A DNA stretch of 64,000 nucleotides from an uncultured Chloroflexota bacterium (GTDB taxonomy: Bacteria > Chloroflexota > Anaerolineae > Anaerolineales > Anaerolineaceae), in contig CADACE010000003.1 of the NCBI GenBank assembly GCA_902786265.1, forward strand, positions 124,001 to 188,000. The letters are read 5' to 3'. Under the pieces are notes generated by a model. The model saw only the letters and a list, made by a program, of their open reading frames with translations. It had not been told where the DNA came from and did no database searches. Position numbers and translations under genes: made by a program. How positions within the stretch are numbered: position 1 is the first letter of the stretch; the number at the start of each line of letters is the position of its first letter. Positions 49,660-58,504 of this stretch are shown piece after piece.

Positions 49660-50220
49660 ATGCATAAAACCCATTATTCTATTTTACCAATTTTTGCTGT
49701 ATTTTTCAGCTTGTTTTTTGTTTGGAGTACAACTTTTGCACAGACGTCAGAAAGAATCATGAATCAGCTGCAAGAAGTGGAAAATCTCCCGTCAGGATCC
49801 GTTTTTCAGATCACTCTCACGGATGAAGATGCCACTGAAGCCGCTTCTGAATATTTAATACAATATGAGGAAGAGATCCAAAATATGATCCAGCAGGCAG
49901 CCGGGATCAAGCTTGATTTTTCTGACCCCAAAATTGACTTTGATGAAGACCGGCTGGTCGTTTCGATCCGCGGAGGATTGGGATTTCTGAAGGTAACAGC
50001 GTCAGCCGGCGGAACCGTGTTGTGGGATGAACAGTCACAGCAGCTGATCGTAAACGTTGATTCTGTTGATATTCCCATCATTTCCGTGGACCCCGCAACG
50101 ATCAATGCCTACATTCAGGCTCCCATGAATGATTTTATCCATGGAATGATGGAAGGCTATGAAGTAATTTCATTCAAGGTGTACGATGGTTTTGCTGTTT
50201 TGGAAGCTATGAAAAAATAA
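49660..50220 (+). CDS. Secreted protein of unknown function, paralogue of the next gene
   Basis: This 186-residue protein has a signal peptide (HKTHYSILPIFAVFFSLFFV, cleavage after TTFA). The mature domain repeats in the following gene: PSGSVFQITLTDEDATEAAS corresponds to PSGLTIRLSLTDRDATAFAV. The ATG at 49660 has GGGAGG in front; a longer frame starting at 49525 lacks these features. Beta-rich patches suggest a lipid- or ligand-binding fold, but no family is recognised. It begins a three-gene operon ending in a lipoprotein. Confidence 0.75.
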   Translation: MHKTHYSILPIFAVFFSLFFVWSTTFAQTSERIMNQLQEVENLPSGSVFQITLTDEDATEAASEYLIQYEEEIQNMIQQAAGIKLDFSDPKIDFDEDRLVVSIRGGLGFLKVTASAGGTVLWDEQSQQLIVNVDSVDIPIISVDPATINAYIQAPMNDFIHGMMEGYEVISFKVYDGFAVLEAMKK

Positions 50221-50235
50221 GAAAGGGAGATATTC

Positions 50236-50679
50236 ATGAATTTCTCAGATTTACCCTCAGGATTAACCATCAGATTGTCTCTCACAGACAGAGACGCAAC
50301 CGCTTTTGCCGTGAAATATTTAGCTGAACATAATAAGGAAATCAAAGAACTAATCCAGCAAAAGCTCAAATTCAATCCCGACATCACTGAACCGCAAATC
50401 CAGTTTGACCAGGATGAGATCCGACTTTCCGCGAAAGTCGGGATACGATTCATGAAAGCGAACGCCAGACTGACCGCATCCGTTTATTGGACAGGCAGCC
50501 GCGCTGAAGTCAATATCAAAACGCTCGAGCTTCCGATCATAACCCTTGACGCATCAAAGGCGAACAGCCTTATCCAGAAACCGATCGAAGATTTCGTCGG
50601 GCAGCTCCAGCAGGATTTCAACATCCTGTCATTCACTGTCGAAGCAGGTTCGGTTACAATTGACGCGGTAAAAAAATAA
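50236..50679 (+). CDS. Signal-less paralogue of the secreted protein
   Basis: This 147-residue protein shares the whole domain of the upstream gene (LSLTDRDATAFAVKYLAEHN through ILSFTVEAGSVTIDAVKK) but has no signal peptide. AAAGGGAGA precedes the ATG. The pair may work on both sides of the membrane. It lies 15 bases after the first gene and three bases before the lipoprotein gene. Confidence 0.75.
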   Translation: MNFSDLPSGLTIRLSLTDRDATAFAVKYLAEHNKEIKELIQQKLKFNPDITEPQIQFDQDEIRLSAKVGIRFMKANARLTASVYWTGSRAEVNIKTLELPIITLDASKANSLIQKPIEDFVGQLQQDFNILSFTVEAGSVTIDAVKK

Positions 50680-50682
50680 ACC

Positions 50683-52305
50683 ATGAAGCAAAATGGATCG
50701 TTTCCGAAAATGCTTTTGAAAAACCGCTGTATTTTCCTCATAATTCTGGCCGGTCTGATATTATGCGGCTGTTCAGAGATCCGGAATTTCTATTCTCATG
50801 ACGAAACACAGCTGCGTGATGTAAATATTTACTGTGACAATATGCAGTACATCAGTAAAGTATCCGCCTCAGCCATCGTATCAGAAGCGCTCCGGACAGT
50901 CGGGATACAGGTAGGTGAAAAGGATATCGTAACGCCTGCATTGCCGATGCCGATCCCGGCTGACGGAAACATCCGTGTCACACGTGTCACGACCGAAGAC
51001 GTCACGACAGAACAAGTCATCCCTTTTCAAAGCCAGACAGTCCGCAATGAGTCGCTGCCTGACGGAGAGACCCGTATCATCCAACAGGGACAAAACGGAA
51101 CACGCCAGACGATCACCCGTTACACCTATGAAGACGGAATACAAACGGCAAAATCCATTGTCTCCGTACTCACGATAAAAGAAGCTGTCCCGGAGATCCT
51201 CATGCGTGGTGCAAAAGCCGAATACGCTCCGATAAAAATCAACGGACGGCTGATTTATATCTCCGGCGGAAACGCCTGGATGATGGAAGGCTCAACTGAA
51301 AACCGTACGCCATTGGTATCTACCGGAGACCTCGACGGAAGGATCCTCGACCTGTCCTCTGACGGACAATGGCTGCTGTTTTCCCGTACCGGACGTTCTA
51401 CGGAAATCAACGGTTTATGGATGCTGAACCTCAGCGACTGGAACACCGAACCGATATCCATGCGTGTTTCCAATGTACTGCACTTTGCGTCCTGGCTCCC
51501 GGGCGATACACGCCGGATCATTTATTCCACAGTAGAGCCATCCGACCAGGCACCCGGATGGAAAGCGCTCAACGATCTGCGAATGCAGTTCGTCAGTGAT
51601 ACCGGGATGCTTCTGACCCAGGAAGAGATACTCGAACCGGATGACAGCGGCACTTATCACTGGTGGGGGACAGAATTTTCCCTATCCGAAGATGCCCGGC
51701 AGCTGATATTTGCCACCCCGGAAAGTGTCGGTCTGATCGACAGACTGAGCGGTGAAAAGCAGGAATTGATCCGCTTCACCCCCTATGAAAAAACACGCAG
51801 CGACTGGGCATGGATCCCCGGCACCTGCTGGAACGTTGAAAGCACCGGTTTCTATTTCACCTTCCACGGAAAAACCACCGGAGATACGCAGACTTACGAC
51901 CCGACGGACTACCACATCGCATTTTATGATTTGAGTTCCGGTGAAATGCATACGGTCATCGATAACGCCGGTCTTTTCTCTTACCCAATGGTTTCCCAAA
52001 AATTTTCCAACGGGAAATCCTATCTTACCTGGCTGCAGACAGAACTGCCTCAGCAGGTAGAATCCGAACGATACCGCATTATGATCAGTGATGAGGACGG
52101 AGAGAATCCCCGGATCATCTATCCTTCGCAGGGCAGCAGCGGATATATTACCCCGCAGCATCTTGTATGGTCGCCCGGAAATTCAGAGTCATCCGCATGG
52201 ATCGCATTCCTGATCGACGGGAACATCTGGCTGGTAAATCCCTTTGCCGGTATATACAACCAGATCACATCCGACAACTCGGTCAGCAGATTTATCTGGG
52301 AGTGA
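50683..52305 (+). CDS. Lipoprotein with probable TolB-like beta-propeller
   Basis: This 540-residue protein has lipoprotein signal KNRCIFLIILAGLILCGC (Cys near 31) and a start three bases after the previous stop. Residues from about 190 contain repeated strands such as LLFSRTGRSTEINGLWMLNL, RQLIFATPESVGLIDRLSGE and WSPGNSESSAWIAFLIDGNI, the DxxP/GxxxIxxS style of TolB/WD40 repeats. It is membrane-anchored outside the cell. The function is unknown; the operon context suggests a secreted assembly. Confidence 0.75.
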   Translation: MKQNGSFPKMLLKNRCIFLIILAGLILCGCSEIRNFYSHDETQLRDVNIYCDNMQYISKVSASAIVSEALRTVGIQVGEKDIVTPALPMPIPADGNIRVTRVTTEDVTTEQVIPFQSQTVRNESLPDGETRIIQQGQNGTRQTITRYTYEDGIQTAKSIVSVLTIKEAVPEILMRGAKAEYAPIKINGRLIYISGGNAWMMEGSTENRTPLVSTGDLDGRILDLSSDGQWLLFSRTGRSTEINGLWMLNLSDWNTEPISMRVSNVLHFASWLPGDTRRIIYSTVEPSDQAPGWKALNDLRMQFVSDTGMLLTQEEILEPDDSGTYHWWGTEFSLSEDARQLIFATPESVGLIDRLSGEKQELIRFTPYEKTRSDWAWIPGTCWNVESTGFYFTFHGKTTGDTQTYDPTDYHIAFYDLSSGEMHTVIDNAGLFSYPMVSQKFSNGKSYLTWLQTELPQQVESERYRIMISDEDGENPRIIYPSQGSSGYITPQHLVWSPGNSESSAWIAFLIDGNIWLVNPFAGIYNQITSDNSVSRFIWE

Positions 52306-52321
52306 TCAAAAAATGCAAATG

Positions 52322-52356
52322 AAAACAGGGAGCCCGTTTTTGGACTCCCTGTTTTT
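52322..52356 (+). terminator. Bidirectional terminator between the lipoprotein gene and gnd
   Basis: The stem AAACAGGGAG / CTCCCTGTTT flanks a 12-base loop. An A-run on the left and a T-run on the right let it stop transcripts from both sides. Confidence 0.85.
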
Positions 52357-52378
52357 CATTCTGATTGAAACCGGATCA

Positions 52379-53830
52379 CTACGCGTTATACGTCGAAGCA
52401 GCCGTATCACCGCCCTCCCCGGTCCAATTGGTATGGAAGAATTCTCCGCGGGGATGGTCGAGTCTTTCATAAGTATGTGCCCCGAAATAATCCCGCTGTG
52501 CCTGCAGCAGATTTGCGGAAAGACGTTCCGTCCGGTAGGCATCATAATAGTTCAAAGCGCTGCACATCGCCGGAACCGGTACTCCGCAGCGGATCGCTTC
52601 CGCACAAACTTCACGCCAGCCGCTCTGGGCTTTTTCCACGATTTCACGGAAGGTATCATTCAGCAGCAGGTTCGGCAGATCGGGATCCGAGTCAAATGCC
52701 TTTTTGATATCGCCGAGAAAAACGGAACGGATAATACACCCGCCGCGCCACATCAGGGCGATGTTCCCATAATGCAGGTTCCAGCCATAAGTTTTCGCCG
52801 CGTCCCGCATCAGGGCAAATCCCTGAGCATAGGAAATGATCTTGGACGCGTATAACGCATCCCGGATCGCGGAGAGAAATGCGGACCGGTCCACGGAACA
52901 GGCACGATCCGGACCGTGCAAAATATGGGAAGCTTCGGTACGCTCTGCCTTCATAGCGCTCAGACAGCGGGCAAAAACAGCTTCACCGATCAATGTCAGC
53001 GGAATTCCCTCATCCAGCGCGGCAATGGAAGTCCATTTTCCGGTTCCCTTTTGACCGGCAGTATCGAGGATCTTATCCACCAGAGGAGCACCGTCTTCAT
53101 CTTTGTAAGCCAGAATATCCGCGGTGATCTTGATCAGGTAACTGTCCAGCTCTCCTTTATTCCACTCCGCAAAGACCTCATGCATCTCATCGGCGGACAT
53201 TCCCAGCAGATCACGCATCAGCTGGTACGCTTCGCAGATCAACTGCATATCCCCATATTCAATGCCGTTATGCACCATTTTCACGTAATGTCCCGCGCCG
53301 CCGGAACCGACCCATTCACAGCAGGGTGATCCGTCTTCTACTTTCGCGCAAATTGCCTGAAAGATTGGCCTGACCACCGGCCATGCCGCGTCAGAACCGC
53401 CCGGCATCATCGAAGGTCCCTTCAAGGCTCCTTCTTCACCGCCGGAGACCCCGGTTCCCACATAAAGCAAACCTTTGCTTTCGACATAAGCAGTCCGGCG
53501 CATCGTATCCGGAAAATGGGAATTTCCGCCGTCGATGATAACATCGCCGGGTTCCATCAAAGGGATGAGCTTCTCGATCATCTCATCCACCGGGTTCCCG
53601 GCCTTGACCATGATCATCACTTTCCGCGGTTTTTCCAGCTGCGAAACCAGTTCTTCCAAAGAATAAGCGCCCTGAATATTTTTACATTTTGCGCGTCCGT
53701 TTATAAATTTGGTAACTTTTTCGGTTGTACGGTTATATACGCTGACAGTGAATCCTTTGCTTTCCATATTGATGGCAAGATTTTCGCCCATCACAGCCAA
53801 ACCCAGCAAACCGATATCAGATTTTTTCAT
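52379..53830 (-). CDS. gnd: 6-phosphogluconate dehydrogenase, decarboxylating
   Basis: This 483-residue protein has the NADP-binding start GLLGLAVMGENLAINMESKG, the substrate site GNSHFPDTMRRTAYVESKGL and catalytic KMVHNGIEYGDMQLICEAY. It has the long C-terminal domain ending with the FGAHTYERLDHPRG motif. It oxidises 6-phosphogluconate to ribulose-5-phosphate, yielding NADPH. The length is typical of the long dimeric form. GGAAAGGA precedes the ATG. Confidence 0.97.
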   Translation of the reverse strand: MKKSDIGLLGLAVMGENLAINMESKGFTVSVYNRTTEKVTKFINGRAKCKNIQGAYSLEELVSQLEKPRKVMIMVKAGNPVDEMIEKLIPLMEPGDVIIDGGNSHFPDTMRRTAYVESKGLLYVGTGVSGGEEGALKGPSMMPGGSDAAWPVVRPIFQAICAKVEDGSPCCEWVGSGGAGHYVKMVHNGIEYGDMQLICEAYQLMRDLLGMSADEMHEVFAEWNKGELDSYLIKITADILAYKDEDGAPLVDKILDTAGQKGTGKWTSIAALDEGIPLTLIGEAVFARCLSAMKAERTEASHILHGPDRACSVDRSAFLSAIRDALYASKIISYAQGFALMRDAAKTYGWNLHYGNIALMWRGGCIIRSVFLGDIKKAFDSDPDLPNLLLNDTFREIVEKAQSGWREVCAEAIRCGVPVPAMCSALNYYDAYRTERLSANLLQAQRDYFGAHTYERLDHPRGEFFHTNWTGEGGDTAASTYNA

Positions 53831-53965
53831 ACCAAGATCCTTTCCGTAAATAATGATCTTCTGTCAACAAGTATAAACGATGTACAAAAAAAGAGCGAAA
53901 CTGAAACAGGAAAGGTGAAGATTCCATATCTGAAAACCCTGAAAAGACAATATCCGCTTTTCCTC

Positions 53966-56197
53966 TCAGATCAATTTAAACTGCAGACCGCCGCACGCCC
54001 AGTCTTCCACTTCTTTTGCGTCAATGCCGAAAGGATAAAGAATGGTCGCGGCAGCTCTTCCGAAAAGCAGACGGTATTTCGCTTTATCCACAGCTTCCGG
54101 CGAAATCGGATCCGGCAGTTCCCACGCATGAACGTCTTCTTTCCCGACGGTATAAAGAAAGCGCACTTTCTGCCCCGGAGCCAGCCGTTTGCCGGTCCGC
54201 TCCAGCAGCTGCCGGGCTGCTCTCACCGAAGGAGTCGGGGCACGATATGCCTCCAGTTCCCGGCTGATGCGCATGGTCAGGACCAGCTCCTTCAGCGGGA
54301 CACGACCGTTATTCAGATCATCCAGTGCCTGCTTCAAAATTCCGAAAGCTTTGCGGAGATATTCAGGCAGGTCACGCGCATCATAAGCCAGAGACAGACA
54401 TTTCAAAGCTTTCCGCTGCGTTTCGATGATCCACGGCGGCATATCACGGCGGCGGGCCTCAATTCCGCGCATCTTCAGCTCCCCGCTGCGGAAAGTACCG
54501 AAATAACGGTTCGGGACGGGAACATCCTCATCAGAGCGGGAAGGAAGAAAAGCAAGCCAGTTATAGATCCCGTCCAGCGCGATCATCATATTCGTCCGGC
54601 GTGAAATCTCATCCAGGACCGGCTGGAAATCCGCCACGCTCACACAGCCGCGCTTCCGCAGCCAAAGCGCGTCAACAAACATATGGAGCACTTCGAAGCC
54701 CATATCCTCGGCAGCTTCCTTCGCGATCAGAAGAGCCTCACGTCCTCCGCGCGTGACCGCTTCATGTGACTCGATCCGCCCAAACCGGGCATTCTTGTAC
54801 CCCAAAAAGCCAAAACAAACCACCAGAAGCCATTTTAACGCGGAGGCTCTGGCTGAATAGCTTTTCGCGAGAGGGACATCTTTATCCGGATAGTGCAGTA
54901 ATTTCTGCTTGATCTTCACACGCTTTTCATAAAGAGGCTTCAATGTCAGCGGGACGATCCCAAGCTCCTTTTGCGCGGGTTCCAGACCATCCGGCAACGG
55001 AACCTCCGGAGAGATATTCCCGTTGATGATGATCGCCGGATACATGGAGACGAAATCGATTTCCGCGATATCGGTATAAAGCCCGGGCCTGGGCTGGTAG
55101 ATCATTCCGCCGCGGTCAAATTGGATCAGATCCAGACCGTTCTTGATCTGTTCCGACTGCTGCTTCTGTTCCGGAACCAGAACATCATGCTGCATGGCGG
55201 TGATCATCTGCATGGCGGAAATACCGGATCCCGGTGAAACCCGGGAAGCGTATTCAATGGGCATCGCCGTGACACGCGCCATCTCCAAAGCGCCGTCGAA
55301 ACCATAATCCTTCCACATCATGGCGTTTCGTTTATCAATATGACAGCGTCCGAACAGATGGGCTTCCTGCGCCCGATATACGATCTGGCCGTAAGAGAAA
55401 TAAGACGTTTCCTTCTTCCACAAAACATCCTTTTCCGGATCCCGGTTGAGCTTCAAAGGAATACCGGCCGCATCCCGCATCTCAAGCAGCTTCGGGATCA
55501 GCCAGTTATCCCCCCAGTCAGTCAGGATAATATCCGGATCCACACTGTCGATCAGTTCATTCAGCTTTGTCAGAACTTCCTCCGGATCACCCAGCAGAAT
55601 ACGCTGTTTTTTCCCGTCATAATGAACATCCACCGCGGACGGCTCCGCTTTGGAAGGATCCTGATCCGGGATCAGTTCCATTTTCCGCAAAACCGGCAGC
55701 AGCACAGCCAGATCCCAGCGGGAATTCAGCACCTGCAGCGACTGCAGTGAACCGTCCTCCTGATATGTCAGCGAACAATAAGCCATCGGAAAACTTTCAT
55801 ACTGCGCGGCATGGCGCACCTGTACGGAAAGGTCCGCGTTATAACAGGTCAGATCGGGAAATGAACGCTGTACATTCTGAAAGCAGGCTTTCTGGGAAAC
55901 CGGCCCGTTCATATCTACACGCAAAACGCAGATTGGTTCAGGCAGGAACACATCCTTTTTCATCTCTTTGCTCAGGCGCTGAACCCCGGGCTGATTCCGC
56001 AAAAACAAACAGCACTCATGCAGCCGTTTGCAGGGACCGTAAATATAAAAACAGGCAGGCAGATCCTGACGGAGGCAGATCCTTTCACCGCTGTCCATAA
56101 TAAACCAGAGACGGATGGCATCCGCCGCATCCTCATAAAGGTCCAGCAGCCACCCTTTTCCGCTGATTTCCGTACTCAACCCGGTCTCATCCATCAT
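53966..56197 (-). CDS. PolB2-like family B DNA polymerase with degenerate catalytic motifs
   Basis: This 743-residue protein has family-B landmarks. Motif A is IDFVSMYPAIIINGNISPE (D about 381; SLYPS becomes SMYPA). Motif B is ALKWLLVVCFGFLGYKNARFG, with the usual N replaced by V. Motif C reads HMFVDALWLRK (about 505), where the first aspartate of DTD is F and only one D remains. The exonuclease region (DIILTDWGDNWLIPKL) also departs from the usual FD motif. This matches PolB2-type enzymes: low or altered activity, associated with lesion-related DNA synthesis in archaea. It is the last of three coupled genes after a RecA-like protein and a small helical protein. Confidence 0.82.
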   Translation of the reverse strand: MMDETGLSTEISGKGWLLDLYEDAADAIRLWFIMDSGERICLRQDLPACFYIYGPCKRLHECCLFLRNQPGVQRLSKEMKKDVFLPEPICVLRVDMNGPVSQKACFQNVQRSFPDLTCYNADLSVQVRHAAQYESFPMAYCSLTYQEDGSLQSLQVLNSRWDLAVLLPVLRKMELIPDQDPSKAEPSAVDVHYDGKKQRILLGDPEEVLTKLNELIDSVDPDIILTDWGDNWLIPKLLEMRDAAGIPLKLNRDPEKDVLWKKETSYFSYGQIVYRAQEAHLFGRCHIDKRNAMMWKDYGFDGALEMARVTAMPIEYASRVSPGSGISAMQMITAMQHDVLVPEQKQQSEQIKNGLDLIQFDRGGMIYQPRPGLYTDIAEIDFVSMYPAIIINGNISPEVPLPDGLEPAQKELGIVPLTLKPLYEKRVKIKQKLLHYPDKDVPLAKSYSARASALKWLLVVCFGFLGYKNARFGRIESHEAVTRGGREALLIAKEAAEDMGFEVLHMFVDALWLRKRGCVSVADFQPVLDEISRRTNMMIALDGIYNWLAFLPSRSDEDVPVPNRYFGTFRSGELKMRGIEARRRDMPPWIIETQRKALKCLSLAYDARDLPEYLRKAFGILKQALDDLNNGRVPLKELVLTMRISRELEAYRAPTPSVRAARQLLERTGKRLAPGQKVRFLYTVGKEDVHAWELPDPISPEAVDKAKYRLLFGRAAATILYPFGIDAKEVEDWACGGLQFKLI

Positions 56198-56239
56198 TCC
56201 GCCTGTTACGCTGCTCTACCGTGTCCGGTTTGTAAAGTT

Positions 56240-56581
56240 TTACAGATCCTCCTCATCCGGATAGAGCAGCCTGCGCAGACCGGGCAGGTTCGGAACAGCG
56301 GCATCGGGCACATCTTCGATCCCGCACTGCTTACACAGTTCATTCACCTTCGACTCGATTCGTTCACTGCGTTTGGCTACCTCCAGCAGCATGCTGATGA
56401 TATAGGCATCCATCGGATAAAGGTTCCCGGCATAGGAAGTTTCCGCGATATGCAGGCGTGAAAGATGGATCAGGTCTTTCATTACAGCCTGATCTTCCCG
56501 CCGCAGCGCGCGTGTGAAACGCTGCAGGGCTTTTTCTTCCTCGATCCAGGTTTGTGTCGCTGATTGTATCGTCCGTCCCAT
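56240..56581 (-). CDS. Small helical protein of the PolB2 cassette
   Basis: A 113-residue protein begins GRTIQSATQTWIEEEKALQR at an ATG with a perfect AGGAGG. It is helical and basic/acidic mixed (LIHLSRLHIAETSYAGNLYP, LEVAKRSERIESKVNELCKQ) and ends in an acidic tail. An ATG further upstream (56761) gives a longer frame but overlaps the RecA-like gene and lacks a binding site. It sits between the RecA-like and polymerase genes with gaps of 46 and 42 bases. No family recognised; the constant middle position suggests a partner subunit. Confidence 0.75.
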   Translation of the reverse strand: MGRTIQSATQTWIEEEKALQRFTRALRREDQAVMKDLIHLSRLHIAETSYAGNLYPMDAYIISMLLEVAKRSERIESKVNELCKQCGIEDVPDAAVPNLPGLRRLLYPDEEDL

Positions 56582-56627
56582 AATTTCCTCCTCATATCCG
56601 GCAGATCTGTGTATTGTGAATAACTGC

Positions 56628-57311
56628 TTACAATAAATCAAATAAACTCGGCTGTCCATCCGGCAAAGCTGTCTGATCCCTTTTTGCCCCGCCATCGTGT
56701 TCCATATGAAAGACCTGTGAAGCCGGGCGGAGCTGATAACCTGAAACTGCTTCATACCCACCGGAGGAGCCTTCTTTCAGCGCTGCCGGCCGGATGGCGA
56801 TCAAACCGAAACGCCGTGCCAGACAGTCCACCATTCCCACCCGGTCCGGGGCAAGATTGACCGGCACAGGTTTCACCCCGATCAGCAAAGACCGGTTTTT
56901 CATGGCACATCGAAGCAGCTCCACAGATTCATTGAATAAACGGTAAACCTCAGCGGTTTTGATGTTCTCATCCAGAAACGGAGAGAGCAGATCCAGAATA
57001 ATTACCGGCAGGCCGGCTTCCATGCCGCTGATCTGGCGCAGAAGGGTCACCGCCTGGTAACAGGTGAAAGCCCGCTGCAGCCGGATGTTCTGCATAGCGG
57101 CAGCCGGATCACGGGTAAGATACCGCAGCTGACGGGCTGTATAATACATATCGCAGCGGTTGCCGAAATCAAGTACATGCAGCGGCTGCCTCACCGCGAT
57201 TTCCGCACAGATACGGAGCAAATATCCGGCTGCAGCATGAGAACCATACAGAATTTTGCACCCGTTCTCAAAAATTGTGGTATACTTTAATAAACAATTA
57301 ACTTGTGCCAT
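56628..57311 (-). CDS. RecA/RadA-like protein with lost Walker A and a clamp-binding tail
   Basis: A 227-residue protein follows a Rad51/RadA pattern: residues 20-27 GSHAAAGY replace GPxxxGKT, so ATP binding is probably lost. HVLDFGNRCDMYYTARQLRY and LQRAFTCYQAVTLLRQ are like the RadA fold. LPVIILDLLSPFLDE corresponds to Walker B. The end reads GQPSLFDLL, a good match to the QxxLF sliding-clamp-binding motif. This combination parallels ImuA/SulA-type RecA homologues that bring a polymerase to the clamp. It is the first gene of the operon; the ATG at 57311 comes only about eight bases after the -10 box. Confidence 0.75.
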   Translation of the reverse strand: MAQVNCLLKYTTIFENGCKILYGSHAAAGYLLRICAEIAVRQPLHVLDFGNRCDMYYTARQLRYLTRDPAAAMQNIRLQRAFTCYQAVTLLRQISGMEAGLPVIILDLLSPFLDENIKTAEVYRLFNESVELLRCAMKNRSLLIGVKPVPVNLAPDRVGMVDCLARRFGLIAIRPAALKEGSSGGYEAVSGYQLRPASQVFHMEHDGGAKRDQTALPDGQPSLFDLL

Positions 57312-57319
57312 AATAGGAT

Positions 57320-57348
57320 ATTATAGAATATTATTTCTATTTTGTCAA
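57320..57348 (-). promoter_or_regulatory. Consensus promoter with internal dyad for the PolB2 cassette
   Basis: On the minus strand TTGACA (57348-57343), a 17-base spacer and TATAAT (57325-57320) match the sigma-70 consensus exactly. The dyad ATAGAA-N6-TTCTAT (57323-57340) overlaps the spacer and -10, a classic repressor position. Only eight bases separate the -10 from the ATG, so the mRNA is probably leaderless or nearly so. Confidence 0.85.
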
Positions 57349-57414
57349 GGCGTTTTTCCCGAAGTTAAGACATTTGTCATATTTCTCAATAATTTTTACA
57401 TCAGTTGTATTTAA

Positions 57415-57447
57415 TATAAAAAATCCGCAGAAATTTCTGCGGATTTT
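57415..57447 (-). terminator. Terminator of tmRNA
   Basis: On the minus strand an AAATCCGCAGAA / TTCTGCGGATTT hairpin follows the tmRNA end and is followed by TTTTTAT. It lies just past the 3' end of ssrA. Confidence 0.85.
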
Positions 57448-57448
57448 G

Positions 57449-57851
57449 TGGAGATGGCGGGAGTCGAACCCGCGTCCGAAAGATTCGACCCTCGAATATA
57501 CTACGAGCGTAGTCAGTTTATTGGTTTAACCTCTCAAAGGAGAAACAGACAAAACCTTTTGAGGCGATCCACTCAGACCCGAAAGTCCTCTTTTGCTTCG
57601 CGTCGTGACTCCGCGGGCAGCATGCTGACTTTGTGACGCCCACTCCGCGATCGGTCAGCAGTACGATGCGGGTGAACGTGACCTGAAAAGGTCAATGCGG
57701 CTTTGCCGCTCCGCCGATTAGGCAGCGAGAGGCATTGCAGCGTAGGAAGTGCGATTGTTGGCACTTGATTTTTTGTACTGATTTTACGAGGTCGGCACCT
57801 CTCGGCTCGCAATTCGGGACCAGCCTCCCCCGTCGAGACCGGAACATCCCC
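57449..57851 (-). ncRNA. ssrA: Transfer-messenger RNA
   Basis: This RNA of about 403 bases has the tRNA-like ends. The 5' GGGGATGTTCCGGTCTCGAC pairs with the 3' CATCTCC, and the T-arm GGGTTCGACTCCC is present. The discriminator A ends at 57449 with no encoded CCA. The tag frame (57762-57718 on the minus strand) reads ANNRTSYAAMPLAA and stops at TAA. It rescues stalled ribosomes and tags proteins for degradation via the LAA tail. Confidence 0.97.
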
Positions 57852-57925
57852 AATTGACATTTTATATTATACATTCATTTTTGTTTTTTTATCCGTTTTT
57901 CTATGACTGCCATGAATCCGGATCA

Positions 57926-58504
57926 TCAGGGTGTACGGATCTCAATTATTTTCAGCGGAGTTACTCGGTTGATATCGAAATCGTTATAGCTGCGGATTTT
58001 ATACAGATTTGATTCCGTACTTCCTTCATTGATCGCTGACCGGATTGCGTTTTCAGCCGTTTGCTCGTCAATATCTTTATTAAAATACAGCAAAGCGGTT
58101 TTACTCCAGTCAAACAGCTGCTTTTCGTCACTCTCGTCAAAGCTCAATTTGATCCCATAATCTTTGCCCTCATGATCATTCATCGTCCGAATAGTTCCCG
58201 TTCCTCCGGAAGGAGCTATTTTTTTTACATAAAATTGGCAGACTCCGATTTCAAGGCTGCTTCTGTCAATGAAAAACATACCTGAGGCACCGGTTTTCTC
58301 GGACTTTTTTTTGATCCCGTCAAATTCCATCTTACACAGTATAGTGACATCAAAACTTATCGTGGGAGTTTCCGCAGGCAGCAGAACCGGTGCTGAGGCT
58401 GATTTGTTTTGATTTGGAGTCACTTTATAAAGCAACAATACGGCACTGCCGAGAGCTAAAAATATATAAACGATCAATCTTGCGGCCCGAGTCCTGTCCA
58501 TCAT
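57926..58504 (-). CDS. Unrecognised membrane-anchored protein
   Basis: This 192-residue protein has one N-terminal membrane helix (LIVYIFLALGSAVLLLYKV) and an extracellular domain with alternating strands. No family is recognised. It may be anchored by the helix or cleaved. The ATG at 58504 has no strong ribosome-binding site, and the gene is not part of a clear operon, with tmRNA following. Composition and length favour a real gene. Confidence 0.6.
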   Translation of the reverse strand: MMDRTRAARLIVYIFLALGSAVLLLYKVTPNQNKSASAPVLLPAETPTISFDVTILCKMEFDGIKKKSEKTGASGMFFIDRSSLEIGVCQFYVKKIAPSGGTGTIRTMNDHEGKDYGIKLSFDESDEKQLFDWSKTALLYFNKDIDEQTAENAIRSAINEGSTESNLYKIRSYNDFDINRVTPLKIIEIRTP

